Of a stretch of DNA of 64,000 bases, positions 1 to 9,311 are shown piece after piece. Positions within the stretch are counted from its first letter, which is position 1, and each line of letters starts with the position of its first letter. A model generated the notes under the pieces. That model worked only from the letters and a program-made list of their open reading frames with translations, made no database searches and was not told where the DNA came from. Made by a program: the position numbers and the translations under genes. Source of the DNA: Moraxella sp035181385 (GTDB taxonomy: Bacteria > Pseudomonadota > Gammaproteobacteria > Pseudomonadales > Moraxellaceae); assembly GCF_035181385.1 (NCBI RefSeq), contig NZ_JAXCJK010000001.1, positions 620,001 through 684,000 of the forward strand, in the 5' to 3' direction.

Positions 1-1295
1 TTAATCGGCATCACCACTTTAAAAATACTACCGACATTTTTTTGACTATCAATCTGCAACACACCACCATAATGGGCAATGGCGTGTTTGGCGATGGCAA
101 GCCCAAGTCCACTACCGCCTGTCTTACGACTTCTGCCCTTATCTACTCGATAAAATCTCTCAGTCAAATGCACCAGATGTTCGCCATCAATACCCTCACC
201 ATCATCCTTAACAAAAAAGACAATTTCTTTATCTATTGACAGATGAATATCAATGTTTGTGCCACTGTCGGTGTGGCGAATGGCATTAAAGATGAGATTG
301 CTAAACACACTATACAGCTCTTTTTGCATACCATCAACCCAGATGTCAGGAGCGATGTTAGCATGAATATGATGTGTTTTACCAAGCATTAATGCCTCTT
401 GATAAATACTAATCATCATGTCAGACAGATTGACAGGCACAGTATCCTCTGGTGGTTTTTCTTCATTTTCTAAGCGAGAGAGTGTTAAAAGTCCCTCTAT
501 GAGATCAAGCATTCGTGCGGATTCTTTTTGCATTAAGCCCACAAACTCAAGCTGTAAATTACGGTCAAGCTCATGATCATTCAGCATTTCCAAAAACCCT
601 TGAATCACAGTCAAAGGCGTGCGAAGTTCATGGCTAACATTGGCAATGAAGTTATTTTTGGAAATGTTTAGTTTTTCGTTGGCACTGACATCATGAGCAA
701 TGAGCATGGTGGCGTTTGATTCTATGGGAATTAAGGTAATTTGTAGCGTTGTTTGACCTAAGGTTAGCTTGGTTTTGATGTCTTGTTTGGGGTTTTGTGG
801 CTGGGTGAGCTTAGCATGGTGATTGTCCAAAAAGTCAGAAAAACCCTCATCATTCACCTGCTCTTTAAAAGACAATTTAAGGTTATCTGGGCGAAAATAT
901 TGTATCGCCCTCTCGTTTTGCCATTCAATCCGCCCTTTTTTATTTAGGATAATCACCGCACTTGGGAAACCTGCGATGATGCGGTTTAGCCTTTGTACTT
1001 CAAGAGTCAGTCGCTCTTTATGCCTATCTTGGCGATTTTGATTTTCAAAGATTTTATCAAAGATCACTTGCCAGCCACCAAACTCACGCCCTGTACGCCC
1101 ACCTGATAAGGTAATGGGCTGTTTGGTGTCAGTCATCAACCATTTGCTAAGGCGTGATAAATTAATGCTATGATACACACCCCATAAGCCCAGCACCACA
1201 CACGCAAGTGATAAGCCTAGCACCTTGTCTGCCAACATACAGCCAAATACCAAGGCAAACAAAGCAAAACCAATAGCAAAAATACACTGCCACAT
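1..1295 (-). CDS. phoR: PhoR-type sensor histidine kinase (C-terminus cut by window edge)
   Basis: Membrane sensor kinase that phosphorylates PhoB under phosphate limitation. 431 complete codons are visible and the reading frame runs off the left edge. The N-terminus (MWQCIFAIGFALFALVFG) forms a hydrophobic hairpin, followed by a PAS-like stretch. The H-box reads NVSHELRTPL, and the ATPase part carries the N-box (FSNLIFNAIRHT), DDGEGI and GGSGLGLAI, so the kinase core is essentially complete. The start codon shares its A with the phoB stop (TGATG), which indicates translational coupling. The order pst-phoB-phoR supports the name. Confidence 0.93.
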   Translation of the reverse strand, partial: MWQCIFAIGFALFALVFGCMLADKVLGLSLACVVLGLWGVYHSINLSRLSKWLMTDTKQPITLSGGRTGREFGGWQVIFDKIFENQNRQDRHKERLTLEVQRLNRIIAGFPSAVIILNKKGRIEWQNERAIQYFRPDNLKLSFKEQVNDEGFSDFLDNHHAKLTQPQNPKQDIKTKLTLGQTTLQITLIPIESNATMLIAHDVSANEKLNISKNNFIANVSHELRTPLTVIQGFLEMLNDHELDRNLQLEFVGLMQKESARMLDLIEGLLTLSRLENEEKPPEDTVPVNLSDMMISIYQEALMLGKTHHIHANIAPDIWVDGMQKELYSVFSNLIFNAIRHTDSGTNIDIHLSIDKEIVFFVKDDGEGIDGEHLVHLTERFYRVDKGRSRKTGGSGLGLAIAKHAIAHYGGVLQIDSQKNVGSIFKVVMPI

Positions 1296-1990
1296 CAAGC
1301 GTTACCACCCTTATCATCAAAAGCATAGCCTACGCCACGCACTGTCTGCACATAGTCAGCCACACCACCTATCTCAAGCTCACGCCTTAACCGCCTGATA
1401 TGCACATCAACCGTGCGTTCCTCAATAAAAATATGGTCGCCCCACACAAGGTCAAGCAGCTCTGTACGGCTATAAATCCGTCCTGTATGCGTCATAAAAA
1501 AATGCAAGAGTTTAAATTCGGTCGGTCCAAAGTGAATGGTCGTACCGTCCACAACAGCAGTGCGGTCAACAGGATTTAGCACAAGTTTACCCACCTTGAC
1601 CGTATGATCGGTCTTGTGTGGTGTACGGCGGCGTAAGAGTGCTTTAATACGAGCAATCAGCTCTCGTGGACTAAATGGCTTGGTGATGTAATCATCTGCC
1701 CCCATACCCAACCCCAACTCCATATCCGCCTCCTCACCTCGTGCGGTCAGCATAATGATGGGTAAGTCTTTGGTGCGTGTGTCTGTGCGTAGTACTTGGG
1801 CAAATTCTACACCCGAAATCCCTCCAAGCATCCAATCAAGTAGCACCACATCAGGCAGTTTATCATTGATGATTTGCTGTGCCTCCTCGGCACTTTGACT
1901 TAAAATCACCTCAAATCCTGCCTGCTCCAAAGCAAACTGTATCAGTCTTTGGATAGGCAATTCGTCCTCAACAACCAGTATGTTTGGCAT
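1295..1990 (-). CDS. phoB: Phosphate regulon response regulator PhoB
   Basis: OmpR-family transcription activator of the phosphate regulon. The receiver domain has the acidic pair (VVED), the phosphoacceptor Asp in VVLLDWMLGG (about residue 52), LTARG and the KPF lysine. The C-terminal winged helix contains RTELLDLVWG and the recognition helix RTVDVHIRRLRREL. Three ATGs stand in tandem at 1996, 1993 and 1990. AGGG lies seven bases before the third, so 1990 is preferred, although 1996 is also possible. It sits downstream of pstB and overlaps phoR by one base. Length fits the family (about 230 aa). Confidence 0.95.
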   Translation of the reverse strand: MPNILVVEDELPIQRLIQFALEQAGFEVILSQSAEEAQQIINDKLPDVVLLDWMLGGISGVEFAQVLRTDTRTKDLPIIMLTARGEEADMELGLGMGADDYITKPFSPRELIARIKALLRRRTPHKTDHTVKVGKLVLNPVDRTAVVDGTTIHFGPTEFKLLHFFMTHTGRIYSRTELLDLVWGDHIFIEERTVDVHIRRLRRELEIGGVADYVQTVRGVGYAFDDKGGNA

Positions 1991-2058
1991 CATCATTCCC
2001 TATGGATAATATACAAAGATATTATAAAACGAAGTCCACCTTGTAATCTAGCCAAAAT

Positions 2059-2838
2059 TTAGCCAAATTTTCCTGTGATATAGTCATGCGTAGCTTTGAC
2101 ATTAGGCTCGCTAAACATCATTTTAGTATCACCAATTTCCACAAGCTCACCTAGATACATATAAGCGGTGCGGTCAGAGACTCTTGCTGCTTGTTGCATA
2201 TTATGTGTTACAATGGCGATTGTATAATCATGCTTTAATTCCCCAATCAGCTCTTCAATATAGCCTGTTGATATTGGGTCAAGGGCAGAGGTTGGTTCAT
2301 CAAGCAATAACACCTCTGGTCGGCATGCCACTGCACGAGCAATACATAACCGTTGCTGCTGACCGCCTGACAATGAATTACCTGATTGTTTTAACTTATC
2401 CTTCACTTCATTCCACAAAGCCGATTTTTTGAGTGCCCACTCAACTCGCTCATTCATTTCATCTTTGCTTAATTTTTCGTAGAGTTTTACCCCAAAGGCA
2501 ACATTGTCATAAATAGACATTGGAAAAGGAGTTGGCTTTTGAAAAACCATACCAACTTTGGCACGAAGTAAATTGACATCGGTATGATCATCTAAAATAT
2601 TCATACCATCAAGTAAAATTTTACCTTCTGTACGGCTTTCATTGTAAAGGTCATACATACGGTTAAAACTTCTAAGCAAAGTAGATTTACCACAACCAGA
2701 TGGTCCAATAAAAGCAGTAACTTTTTTGTTTAAAATATCTAAATTGATGTTTTTTAGGGCATGAAAATTACCATAATAAAAATTAAAATCTTGCACACTG
2801 ATTTTAACAGTAGGTAATGTATTTGGTGAATCTAGCAT
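2059..2838 (-). CDS. pstB: Phosphate ABC transporter ATP-binding protein PstB
   Basis: ATPase subunit of the high-affinity phosphate importer, working on the cytoplasmic face of PstCA. Visible motifs are Walker A GPSGCGKST (residues 45-53), the signature LSGGQQQRLCIARA, Walker B VLLLDEPTSALD and the switch His in VTHNMQQAARVSD. The length (259 aa) is typical. It lies about 150 bases after pstA in the same direction. The next gene is phoB, so the phoU gene that often follows pstB is not here. Confidence 0.97.
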   Translation of the reverse strand: MLDSPNTLPTVKISVQDFNFYYGNFHALKNINLDILNKKVTAFIGPSGCGKSTLLRSFNRMYDLYNESRTEGKILLDGMNILDDHTDVNLLRAKVGMVFQKPTPFPMSIYDNVAFGVKLYEKLSKDEMNERVEWALKKSALWNEVKDKLKQSGNSLSGGQQQRLCIARAVACRPEVLLLDEPTSALDPISTGYIEELIGELKHDYTIAIVTHNMQQAARVSDRTAYMYLGELVEIGDTKMMFSEPNVKATHDYITGKFG

Positions 2839-2987
2839 TTTTTTAATCTCAAAAGTTTGGTTAAAAATGAGTAATCATCAATAAATTTTACAGTCAATGT
2901 AAAATGTAGAAGCAAATCACAACACTTGTACAGTCTTTACTTAATTTTTTGGTTACATCAACAAATCATTTATAAAGCCATCATCGA

Positions 2988-3917
2988 TTAAGTTTTAGAC
3001 TGAATCAATCTTGCTACAATGTTGGTAAACAAGACAGTAAGAGCAATCAAAAGAGCTGCTGTCCATGCCAGTGTATGCCAATCATCATATGGACTCATTG
3101 CAAATTGGTAAATGACATTCGGTAGATTTGCCATAGGGGCTGACATATCAGTGCTGAAAAATTGGTTATTTAAAGCAGTAAATAGTAAGGGGGCGGTTTC
3201 ACCAGAAATGCGGGCAAAACTTAATAACACCCCTGTTACCACACCTGTTTTAGCGGCTTTTAGCGTTACCATTAATACCAATTTATACTTAGGTGTGCCA
3301 AGTGCAAAAGCTGCTTCTCTTAGGCTATCAGGGACAAGCCTTAGCATATTCTCGGTTGTTCTTACCACCACAGGAATGACAAGAAGCGACAATGCCAAAG
3401 AACCCGCCCAACCTGAAAAATTGCCCATTGGCACAACAATGAGACCATAAATAAACAGACCAATCACAATAGACGGTGCGGACAGTAGAATGTCATTTAA
3501 AAATCTAGTAACAGTAGCAAGTCGACTATCTCGCCCAAATTCTGCCAAATAAATACCACACAAAATCCCAATCGGTGTACCAATCAACAGTCCACTTAGG
3601 CTAATCAAAAGACTGCCAACAATGGCATTTTTTAGACCACCAAACATCATTGGTGGTGGGGTATTTTGAGTAAAAATATGACTACCAAGCCCTGTAACGC
3701 CTTCATAAAATAAAGTATAAAAAATCCAGCCCAACCAAAACAGCCCAAAACTCATCGCAAAATAACAAAACCATAAAGAGGTACGATTTAGCATTCTACG
3801 GCGTGCATAAATGGCATTACTGCGTGTTTTATTGACTGATTTTTGTAGCGTTTCGCTAAGATCACTTAGACCATCAAAGCTACTTAGAGGACTTTTGTTT
3901 TGCACTTGTATTTGCAT
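2988..3917 (-). CDS. pstA: Phosphate ABC transporter permease PstA
   Basis: Inner-membrane permease of the phosphate importer, partner of PstC. After a cytoplasmic N-terminal region of about 45 residues there are six hydrophobic segments. The EAA-type cytoplasmic loop reads LREAAFALGTPKYKLV, and GTPIGILCGIYLAEFG is the segment usual in PstA. The length (309 aa) agrees with the family. It lies 78 bases downstream of pstC, inside the pst operon. Confidence 0.95.
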   Translation of the reverse strand: MQIQVQNKSPLSSFDGLSDLSETLQKSVNKTRSNAIYARRRMLNRTSLWFCYFAMSFGLFWLGWIFYTLFYEGVTGLGSHIFTQNTPPPMMFGGLKNAIVGSLLISLSGLLIGTPIGILCGIYLAEFGRDSRLATVTRFLNDILLSAPSIVIGLFIYGLIVVPMGNFSGWAGSLALSLLVIPVVVRTTENMLRLVPDSLREAAFALGTPKYKLVLMVTLKAAKTGVVTGVLLSFARISGETAPLLFTALNNQFFSTDMSAPMANLPNVIYQFAMSPYDDWHTLAWTAALLIALTVLFTNIVARLIQSKT

Positions 3918-3995
3918 GATATTTTCCTAAAATAAGATTTTAATAACATTTTTTTGACTACAGAGTGAAGCACTTGTCTGATAAATTTTGGTAAA

Positions 3996-4937
3996 TTATT
4001 TATTAACCTTACCAAGCATTAGCTTTGAAACGCACAGCACAATAAAGGTAATCACAAACAAAATCAGACCTAAAAATAGTAGCGATGAGATGTGCATGGG
4101 ATCAATAGCTTCAGCAAATTCATTGGCAAGGGCTGAAGTAATAGACACGCCAGAGCTGAATAAATCAAGGCTAAGATTAAAAGTATTGCCAATAATGAAA
4201 GTTACCGCCATCGTCTCACCCAAAGCACGCCCAAGCCCTAAGATGATTCCACCAACCATACCCATTTTCGTGTAAGGCAAAACAATATTTTTGATGACTT
4301 CCCAACGGGTCGCCCCAAGCCCATAGGCAGATTCTTTGAGCATGGGTGGCACAATCTCAAACACATCACGCATCACAGAGGCAATGAATGGAATAATCAT
4401 TATCGCCAAAATTAGTCCTGCCGCCAAGATACCAATCCCCATTGGCACACCTTTAAAAAAATTATCCAAGACAGGGATTTTCCCAACAGTGGTGGCAAGG
4501 CTTGGTTGAATGTATTTGGCAAAAATCGGTGCAAAAACAAACAAACCCCACATGCCATAAATGATAGAGGGAATGCCTGCAAGTAGCTCAATGCAAATAC
4601 CAAGTGGCTTTTTTAGCCATTTTGGGCAAAGCTCTGTTAAAAAAGTTGCAATACCAAAACTAACAGGTGTAGCGATAGCAAGAGCAATTACCGAGGTTAC
4701 AATCGTACCATAAATCGGAGCCAAAGCCCCATATTCACCAGAGATCACATTCCATTCATTAGAGCTTAAAAAACCAAGACCAAACTGCTGAATACTTGGC
4801 ATCGCTCCATAGATAAGACCAGTTAAAATACCAGCCAATATAAGCAGTACAAATACCACAAACAGGCGAGTTATTCCCACAAAAGCCTTATCTAGTCGGT
4901 GCTGATTTTTTAATTTTTTACTTAATACTGTATCCAT
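3996..4937 (-). CDS. pstC: Phosphate ABC transporter permease PstC
   Basis: First permease subunit of the phosphate importer. It has six membrane segments, and the EAA loop reads LKESAYGLGATRWEV. The motif LAGIPSIIYGMWG is characteristic of PstC. The length is 313 aa. Between pstS and pstC (about 4963-4988) the transcript could form a weak, bulged hairpin without a T-run. This might lower expression of the membrane subunits relative to PstS, but the evidence for that is thin. Confidence 0.95.
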   Translation of the reverse strand: MDTVLSKKLKNQHRLDKAFVGITRLFVVFVLLILAGILTGLIYGAMPSIQQFGLGFLSSNEWNVISGEYGALAPIYGTIVTSVIALAIATPVSFGIATFLTELCPKWLKKPLGICIELLAGIPSIIYGMWGLFVFAPIFAKYIQPSLATTVGKIPVLDNFFKGVPMGIGILAAGLILAIMIIPFIASVMRDVFEIVPPMLKESAYGLGATRWEVIKNIVLPYTKMGMVGGIILGLGRALGETMAVTFIIGNTFNLSLDLFSSGVSITSALANEFAEAIDPMHISSLLFLGLILFVITFIVLCVSKLMLGKVNK

Positions 4938-5036
4938 AATAAACCTGATTGGTTGATTTGAGTTAAGGGCATTAAAACACCCCTAACCAATCTATCTACA
5001 CTGCTAAGATAATTAATATTGCCAATTACCAACCTT

Positions 5037-6161
5037 TTACTGACTTTGATACAATGCTTTACCATCTTGCCCAACAACTTTTGCCCACTCTTTGCGGATT
5101 AAAGATTTGGTAGCATCAGGCAATGGTACATAGTCTAGGTTTTTTGCCATTTCATCACCATGACTAAATGACCAATCAAAAAATGCCAGAGCTGACTTCG
5201 CATTATCATCACTGGTTGGATTTTTATGCATTAGGATAAAAGTTGCTGCTGCCAATGGCCATGCATTTTGAGCGGACTGGTTGGTCAAAACCACATTAAA
5301 GCCCTTATTTGCCGTCCAGTCGATATCAGCCGCTGCCTTAAAGGTTTCTTGGTCAGGTTGCACAAAACTACCCGCACTGTTTTGAAGTTGAGTGTAGCTC
5401 ATCTTATTTTGTTTAGCATAGGCGTATTCCACATAGCCAATAGAGTTTTTAACACGCCCCACATAGGTTGCCACGCCTTCATTACCTTTACCTGCCGTAC
5501 CCGTTTGGGCGGTTGGCCATTTAACGGTCTTTTCGACACCAACCGTATTTTTCCAATCATCAGACACTTGAGCAAGATAATTAGTAAAAATAAAAGTCGT
5601 ACCAGAGCCATCTGAACGAAATACAGTAACAATATTTTCATCAGGCAGGGTAATGTCAGGATTTAGGGTGGCGATAGCAGGGTCGCTCCATTTGGTAATT
5701 TTCCCCAAATAGATGTCGGCCAGCACCCTACCTGTTAGTTTAAGCTGCCCTGCTGCCACACCATCGATGTTCACAATGGGTACAACACCACCAATGACGG
5801 TTGGAAACTGAATCAATCCTTCTTTTTCCAGCTCTTCGCTACTCATTGGAGAGTCTGTCGCCCCAAAGTCTACCGTTTTGGCGATGATTTGCTTGATGCC
5901 ACCTGATGAGCCGATGGACTGATAATTCACCTGACCACCAGTATTTTGCAAAAATCCATTCGCCCACTGTACATATACAGGCTGAGGAAATGATGCTCCT
6001 GCCCCTGTTACGGTCATTATGACTTTATCGTTACCATTGGCTTGAACGGCAGTTTGTGGCGATTGAGCTTGCTCGCCCAGTTTTTGAGACTTATCCTGAC
6101 AAGCAGTCAGGCCAAGTGCTAAAAAGACTGACGCCATAGTTAGTAATGTATTTTTTTTCAT
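5037..6161 (-). CDS. pstS: Phosphate-binding lipoprotein PstS
   Basis: Substrate-binding protein of the phosphate importer. The N-terminus is a lipoprotein signal with lipobox LTAC (Cys about residue 21), so it is probably membrane-anchored in the periplasm. Phosphate-binding motifs include GAGASFPQPVY, GSSGGIKQI, DFGATDSPMS and FRSDGSGTTFIFTNYL. The length (374 aa) is normal. It is the first gene of pstSCAB-phoBR and is preceded by a Pho box. Confidence 0.96.
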   Translation of the reverse strand: MKKNTLLTMASVFLALGLTACQDKSQKLGEQAQSPQTAVQANGNDKVIMTVTGAGASFPQPVYVQWANGFLQNTGGQVNYQSIGSSGGIKQIIAKTVDFGATDSPMSSEELEKEGLIQFPTVIGGVVPIVNIDGVAAGQLKLTGRVLADIYLGKITKWSDPAIATLNPDITLPDENIVTVFRSDGSGTTFIFTNYLAQVSDDWKNTVGVEKTVKWPTAQTGTAGKGNEGVATYVGRVKNSIGYVEYAYAKQNKMSYTQLQNSAGSFVQPDQETFKAAADIDWTANKGFNVVLTNQSAQNAWPLAAATFILMHKNPTSDDNAKSALAFFDWSFSHGDEMAKNLDYVPLPDATKSLIRKEWAKVVGQDGKALYQSQ

Positions 6162-6238
6162 TACTTGCTCCTTTTGAGAGTTAAAAATTGACGGAGAGTT
6201 ACCACTAACTTACTTGGCAGGCATTTTAACAAGCAAAA

Positions 6239-6256
6239 ATGACAGCTATATGACAA
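6239..6256 (-). promoter_or_regulatory. Pho box upstream of pstS
   Basis: On the minus strand this reads TTGTCATATAGCTGTCAT. It matches 16 of 18 positions of the PhoB-binding consensus, two direct TGTCA-type repeats 11 bases apart. It lies about 78 bases before the pstS start, where a Pho box overlapping the -35 region is expected. It supports PhoB control of the whole operon. Confidence 0.85.
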
Positions 6257-6322
6257 ATGAAAAATTATCCAACACCAATATGATAATATTCATTCTTCAT
6301 ACAACAAACTCATTTTAAGGAC

Positions 6323-6366
6323 AATAAAATAAGGCTATCACGCAAGGTGAATAGCCTTATTTTATT
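6323..6366. terminator. Perfect 16-bp hairpin, possible bidirectional terminator
   Basis: Two perfectly complementary 16-base arms (6323-6338 and 6351-6366) with a 12-base loop. The AATAAAAT/ATTTTATT tails give a T-rich end on either strand. It separates the pstS promoter region from the tRNA-Pro side. Confidence 0.6.
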
Positions 6367-6478
6367 AATTGGTCATGAATATAATTTTGTTCTTGAAAAA
6401 TCTACTGTGATTGCAGGTATTAACCCAAATACAGATCAATTGATACATCTAAATAGTCAAATTTTTGCTTTATTTTAG
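6362..6478 (+). pseudogene. Short C-terminal gene remnant, unrecognised
   Basis: An open stretch of about 38 codons without a start codon, ending in TAG at 6476. It contains the protein-like reading HEYNFVLEKSTVIAGINPN. It begins inside the preceding hairpin. It looks like the tail of a lost gene, and I do not recognise the family. It could be chance. Confidence 0.3.
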
Positions 6479-6510
6479 ACTCTACCTAACAACCAAAACA
6501 AAAAGAGATA

Positions 6511-6575
6511 ATGAATGCTCTTTTAAAATTTCATCAATTTTTTTAAAGCATCTGATATTTTAAAAGAACACTCAT
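6511..6575 (-). repeat. Imperfect 19-bp inverted repeat
   Basis: The arms at 6511-6529 and 6557-6575 pair at 17 of 19 positions around a 27-base loop. It directly follows the stop of the minus-strand remnant at 6572. A T-rich stretch follows it on that strand, so it may be the old terminator of that gene. Confidence 0.45.
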
Positions 6576-6727
6576 TGCATCAACTCCATCATTTCCACTT
6601 TGTGAACCGCCAGCTCGTCTATAATCTCATGGTCTTTGTAATTGATGGCCTTTAAAAAGCTGATGAATGCTTGTTCGTTATGGTCGGTAGCTCGTTTTGA
6701 AAGTTCAAAACCTAGAAAAATCAAGGG
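6572..6727 (-). pseudogene. C-terminal gene remnant next to tRNA-Pro, unrecognised
   Basis: About 50 open codons without ATG, ending in TGA at 6572. The reading contains LSKRATDHNEQAFISFLKAI and ends HKVEMMELMQ, a helical, charged, protein-like sequence. It starts inside the tRNA-Pro terminator. A cut-off gene end immediately 3' of a tRNA is what a decayed integrated element often leaves, but that origin is only inferred. Confidence 0.4.
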
Positions 6728-6752
6728 CTATCGCACGATTGTGGATAGCCCT
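6724..6752 (-). terminator. Terminator after tRNA-Pro
   Basis: A 9-bp perfect stem (AGGGCTATC with GATAGCCCT) 11 bases after the tRNA 3' end, followed on the minus strand by TGATTTTTC. Confidence 0.75.
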
Positions 6753-6763
6753 AGATTATTGAA

Positions 6764-6840
6764 TGGTCGGAGTGGCGGGATTCGAACTCGCGACCCCTTG
6801 CACCCCATGCAAGTGCGCTACCAAGCTGCGCTACACCCCG
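6764..6840 (-). tRNA. tRNA-Pro (anticodon GGG)
   Basis: A complete 77-nt cloverleaf with encoded CCA. The acceptor stem is CGGGGTG with CACTCCG (one G-T pair). The anticodon loop is ATGGGGT in a CTTGC/GCAAG stem, and the T-loop is TTCGAAT. It resembles proL-type tRNAs. Confidence 0.95.
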
Positions 6841-6852
6841 AATAGACAACAT

Positions 6853-6880
6853 ATTCTACTAAAATTTTCAGATTTTGCAA
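6853..6880 (-). promoter_or_regulatory. Promoter of tRNA-Pro
   Basis: On the minus strand TTGCAA, a 16-base spacer and TAGAAT lie just upstream of the tRNA 5' end. The same -35 and spacer occur before both tRNA-Lys genes. Confidence 0.6.
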
Positions 6881-6956
6881 GTATTTTATTTTAGGTTTTT
6901 ACTACACTCACTCACCAAATAAATACCAGCTCACACATGGCACCACATATCACCAA

Positions 6957-9251
6957 TCACTTTGGTAGTTTTGGTGGTTTGTCAGGTTTTGGTAATGGTG
7001 TGGTATTATGACCCTCCTCGACCACCAGTTCCTGTACGATTTCGCCATCATTATGATGCTCAGCAATGGCCTCACGAATGTCTTTATTATTTGCATCTGC
7101 CCTATCTTTTGGTTTACTTCCCAGTCTACGCACCACATAGTTATCTGGTAGCACACGAGCATTTGACTCTTTTTCATCAGTCCAATCCTCATAAATCACA
7201 CGCCCTTCGCTGTCAATTTGTGCATATTTAACCGATTCACTTCTTGGAAAAAAGAAGTCCCATGGATTGACTAAAAAATGCCGCCAAACCAGACTTCCCA
7301 AACCTTTCCACTCGGTAAATTCCACCTCTTTTGAACGCAACGCCACAAGCAGTGCCAGTGAAAAGCTGACCAATAAGTTCACCGCACCGATGAGTAGCAC
7401 CCCAATAAAAGACCAAATCATCAGACCCCAAGTCAAATCCTGCGGAGACAGATAAAACAGCCCATGCACCAAATTAGCAGATGCAAAGGCAATGTGGCGA
7501 ATATCAAGTGGCAATCCTAGCATATAACCAATCGTTGCCGTACTGCCCAAAAAGCAACCAAAGATAAAGTTGCCCATAATCGCACCAAGATTTGCCTCAA
7601 TAAAACCACCTAATTTTTCTTGCCAAGAGCATGGCAACACACGGGACAGCAAATGATGTCGTCTGATGCGTTCACCAATTTTATTATAAGCAGAAAGATT
7701 GTCATAATAACCAGCAATCAACCCTGATAAGAATAAAAAAACACCTGCAATTGCTGCATGAGGCAATGACAAAGAGCGGATTGGATCAAGCTCATGCAGC
7801 AGGTGTGCCGCTTTTGAGCCATCAATCATTGGCGTACCCATAAAATACGACCAAGCATAGGCTATGGCAAGTGCAGTTGGTATGGCGATAGAAATATTTC
7901 CCAAAATTGCAACAAACTGCGTCCGCATGATATCAACAATCAACTCAGACAACTTTGTCATTTGTTTGGCTTTTTTATTAGCCGAACCCTCTGAGATGGT
8001 TGATGCAATAGCAGCGGCGGTCATGGCTGGTTGCTTGGTAGCAACCGTACCACCCACAATATGGATACCCACAAAACCCAAACCATAAATCATACTATTT
8101 ACAAACGCCCTACCAATCGGTGCTAACACTAAGGCATAAGATAAAATCTTAATCGTTGCCATAAAAGCAATAAAAAACCCGCCAATCGCTGCTTTTTTAT
8201 ACATTTTGCGATAGCCTGTACGATCGGTACTGATGTAATGCTCCCCAACACGGCTGGCATTTTCGGTAACCTTACGCGACAATAATTTGGTATTGCTTTC
8301 AATCAAATACCCAAAACTATATCTTGTCTTTGCCGTACGCACAATTTGGGCAGTCAGCTCAACAATTGCCTCATCACGCTTTTTTTTATTATCTGCCACC
8401 AGCTCAATCAACACCTGCATTCGGTGCAGGCTTTGCTCTAATCGCACTAGCATATTGGTCAGACGGATTGAGATGCCTGTTTTATAGATGCGTTTTCGTA
8501 CATTGGTAACAATGTCTTCGCATTGCTCTAACATCACCAATAGTGGTGCAGGGCTGATATCCTCATCAGGCGTAACATCAGTCATCAAATCAAGCTCATG
8601 CACTTTACGATACTGATTAACAAACAAAACAGCCTCTTGATTTTGAGCAACAAAAGCAGCAGAATGGTTTAACATCTGTGGGTAAGCTGCCATTAAGTCA
8701 AGATGCAGCCCCATACCACTGATGCGATATGACAAGATGACAATGGCGTTTAGAATGCTGTTTTTGGCAGTTGCCACCAACGCCAAATCCTCCTCATCAA
8801 CACAAATCATCTCGATGAGTTTATCCCATTTGCCCGCATCAATAGAGCGTACCCAGCGTAAATCACTGCGTTCATTAAACAAAAAGCTGGCAAGCTCAAC
8901 CACCGAATCCTCTTCAGGCAATAATGGTAAGAGCCGATGCCCAATAAGACGATTCATGCTATAAAAAAAACTTTGGTCAGAAGCGATGCCTGTGTCAGTA
9001 TAAAGCGTTACTTGGTTATACTGATTGGTTAGCCGTAAAATAAATGCAGCAAGCCCAGAGCCGTATTCAGGATTAACCTCAATCAGTTTTATCAGTTCAT
9101 CCATCTTATGGTTGGCAGCATCTTCATCGCCCTCGGCCACCCTAAGCTCATCAACAAGCTGTTTTAATGCTTGCAAATCTGGCGCATCTTTTAATGCCAA
9201 AATGCGTTGTAAAATTTCTTCAAGATTGGTGTGTGTGGAGTCGTACAACAA
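6957..9251 (-). CDS. Membrane protein of the 'site-specific recombinase' (SpecificRecomb/Gcr) family
   Basis: A 764-residue protein with a long soluble N-terminal half (about residues 1-345). A membrane domain of several segments follows (for example VLAPIGRAFVNSMIYGLGFV, AAIAGVFLFLSGLIAGYYDN, and TWGLMIWSFIGVLLIGAVNL). The charged, proline-ended tail finishes KPDKPPKLPK. The whole-protein pattern fits the family annotated as site-specific recombinase in Moraxella and Neisseria. The membrane topology makes recombinase activity doubtful, and the true function is not evident from the sequence. It stands alone between tRNA-Pro and rep. Confidence 0.8.
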   Translation of the reverse strand: MLYDSTHTNLEEILQRILALKDAPDLQALKQLVDELRVAEGDEDAANHKMDELIKLIEVNPEYGSGLAAFILRLTNQYNQVTLYTDTGIASDQSFFYSMNRLIGHRLLPLLPEEDSVVELASFLFNERSDLRWVRSIDAGKWDKLIEMICVDEEDLALVATAKNSILNAIVILSYRISGMGLHLDLMAAYPQMLNHSAAFVAQNQEAVLFVNQYRKVHELDLMTDVTPDEDISPAPLLVMLEQCEDIVTNVRKRIYKTGISIRLTNMLVRLEQSLHRMQVLIELVADNKKKRDEAIVELTAQIVRTAKTRYSFGYLIESNTKLLSRKVTENASRVGEHYISTDRTGYRKMYKKAAIGGFFIAFMATIKILSYALVLAPIGRAFVNSMIYGLGFVGIHIVGGTVATKQPAMTAAAIASTISEGSANKKAKQMTKLSELIVDIMRTQFVAILGNISIAIPTALAIAYAWSYFMGTPMIDGSKAAHLLHELDPIRSLSLPHAAIAGVFLFLSGLIAGYYDNLSAYNKIGERIRRHHLLSRVLPCSWQEKLGGFIEANLGAIMGNFIFGCFLGSTATIGYMLGLPLDIRHIAFASANLVHGLFYLSPQDLTWGLMIWSFIGVLLIGAVNLLVSFSLALLVALRSKEVEFTEWKGLGSLVWRHFLVNPWDFFFPRSESVKYAQIDSEGRVIYEDWTDEKESNARVLPDNYVVRRLGSKPKDRADANNKDIREAIAEHHNDGEIVQELVVEEGHNTTPLPKPDKPPKLPK

Positions 9252-9311
9252 TTCTCTCCCAATATTTAGGCCTAACTAGGCATTGATTTAATCATTACCA
9301 TATTGGTACCA

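Noticed and set aside
6957..9251. The 'site-specific recombinase' as a tyrosine or serine recombinase
   Set aside because: No catalytic R-H-R-Y or serine-recombinase motifs are visible and the C-terminal half is membrane-embedded. The family name is historical.
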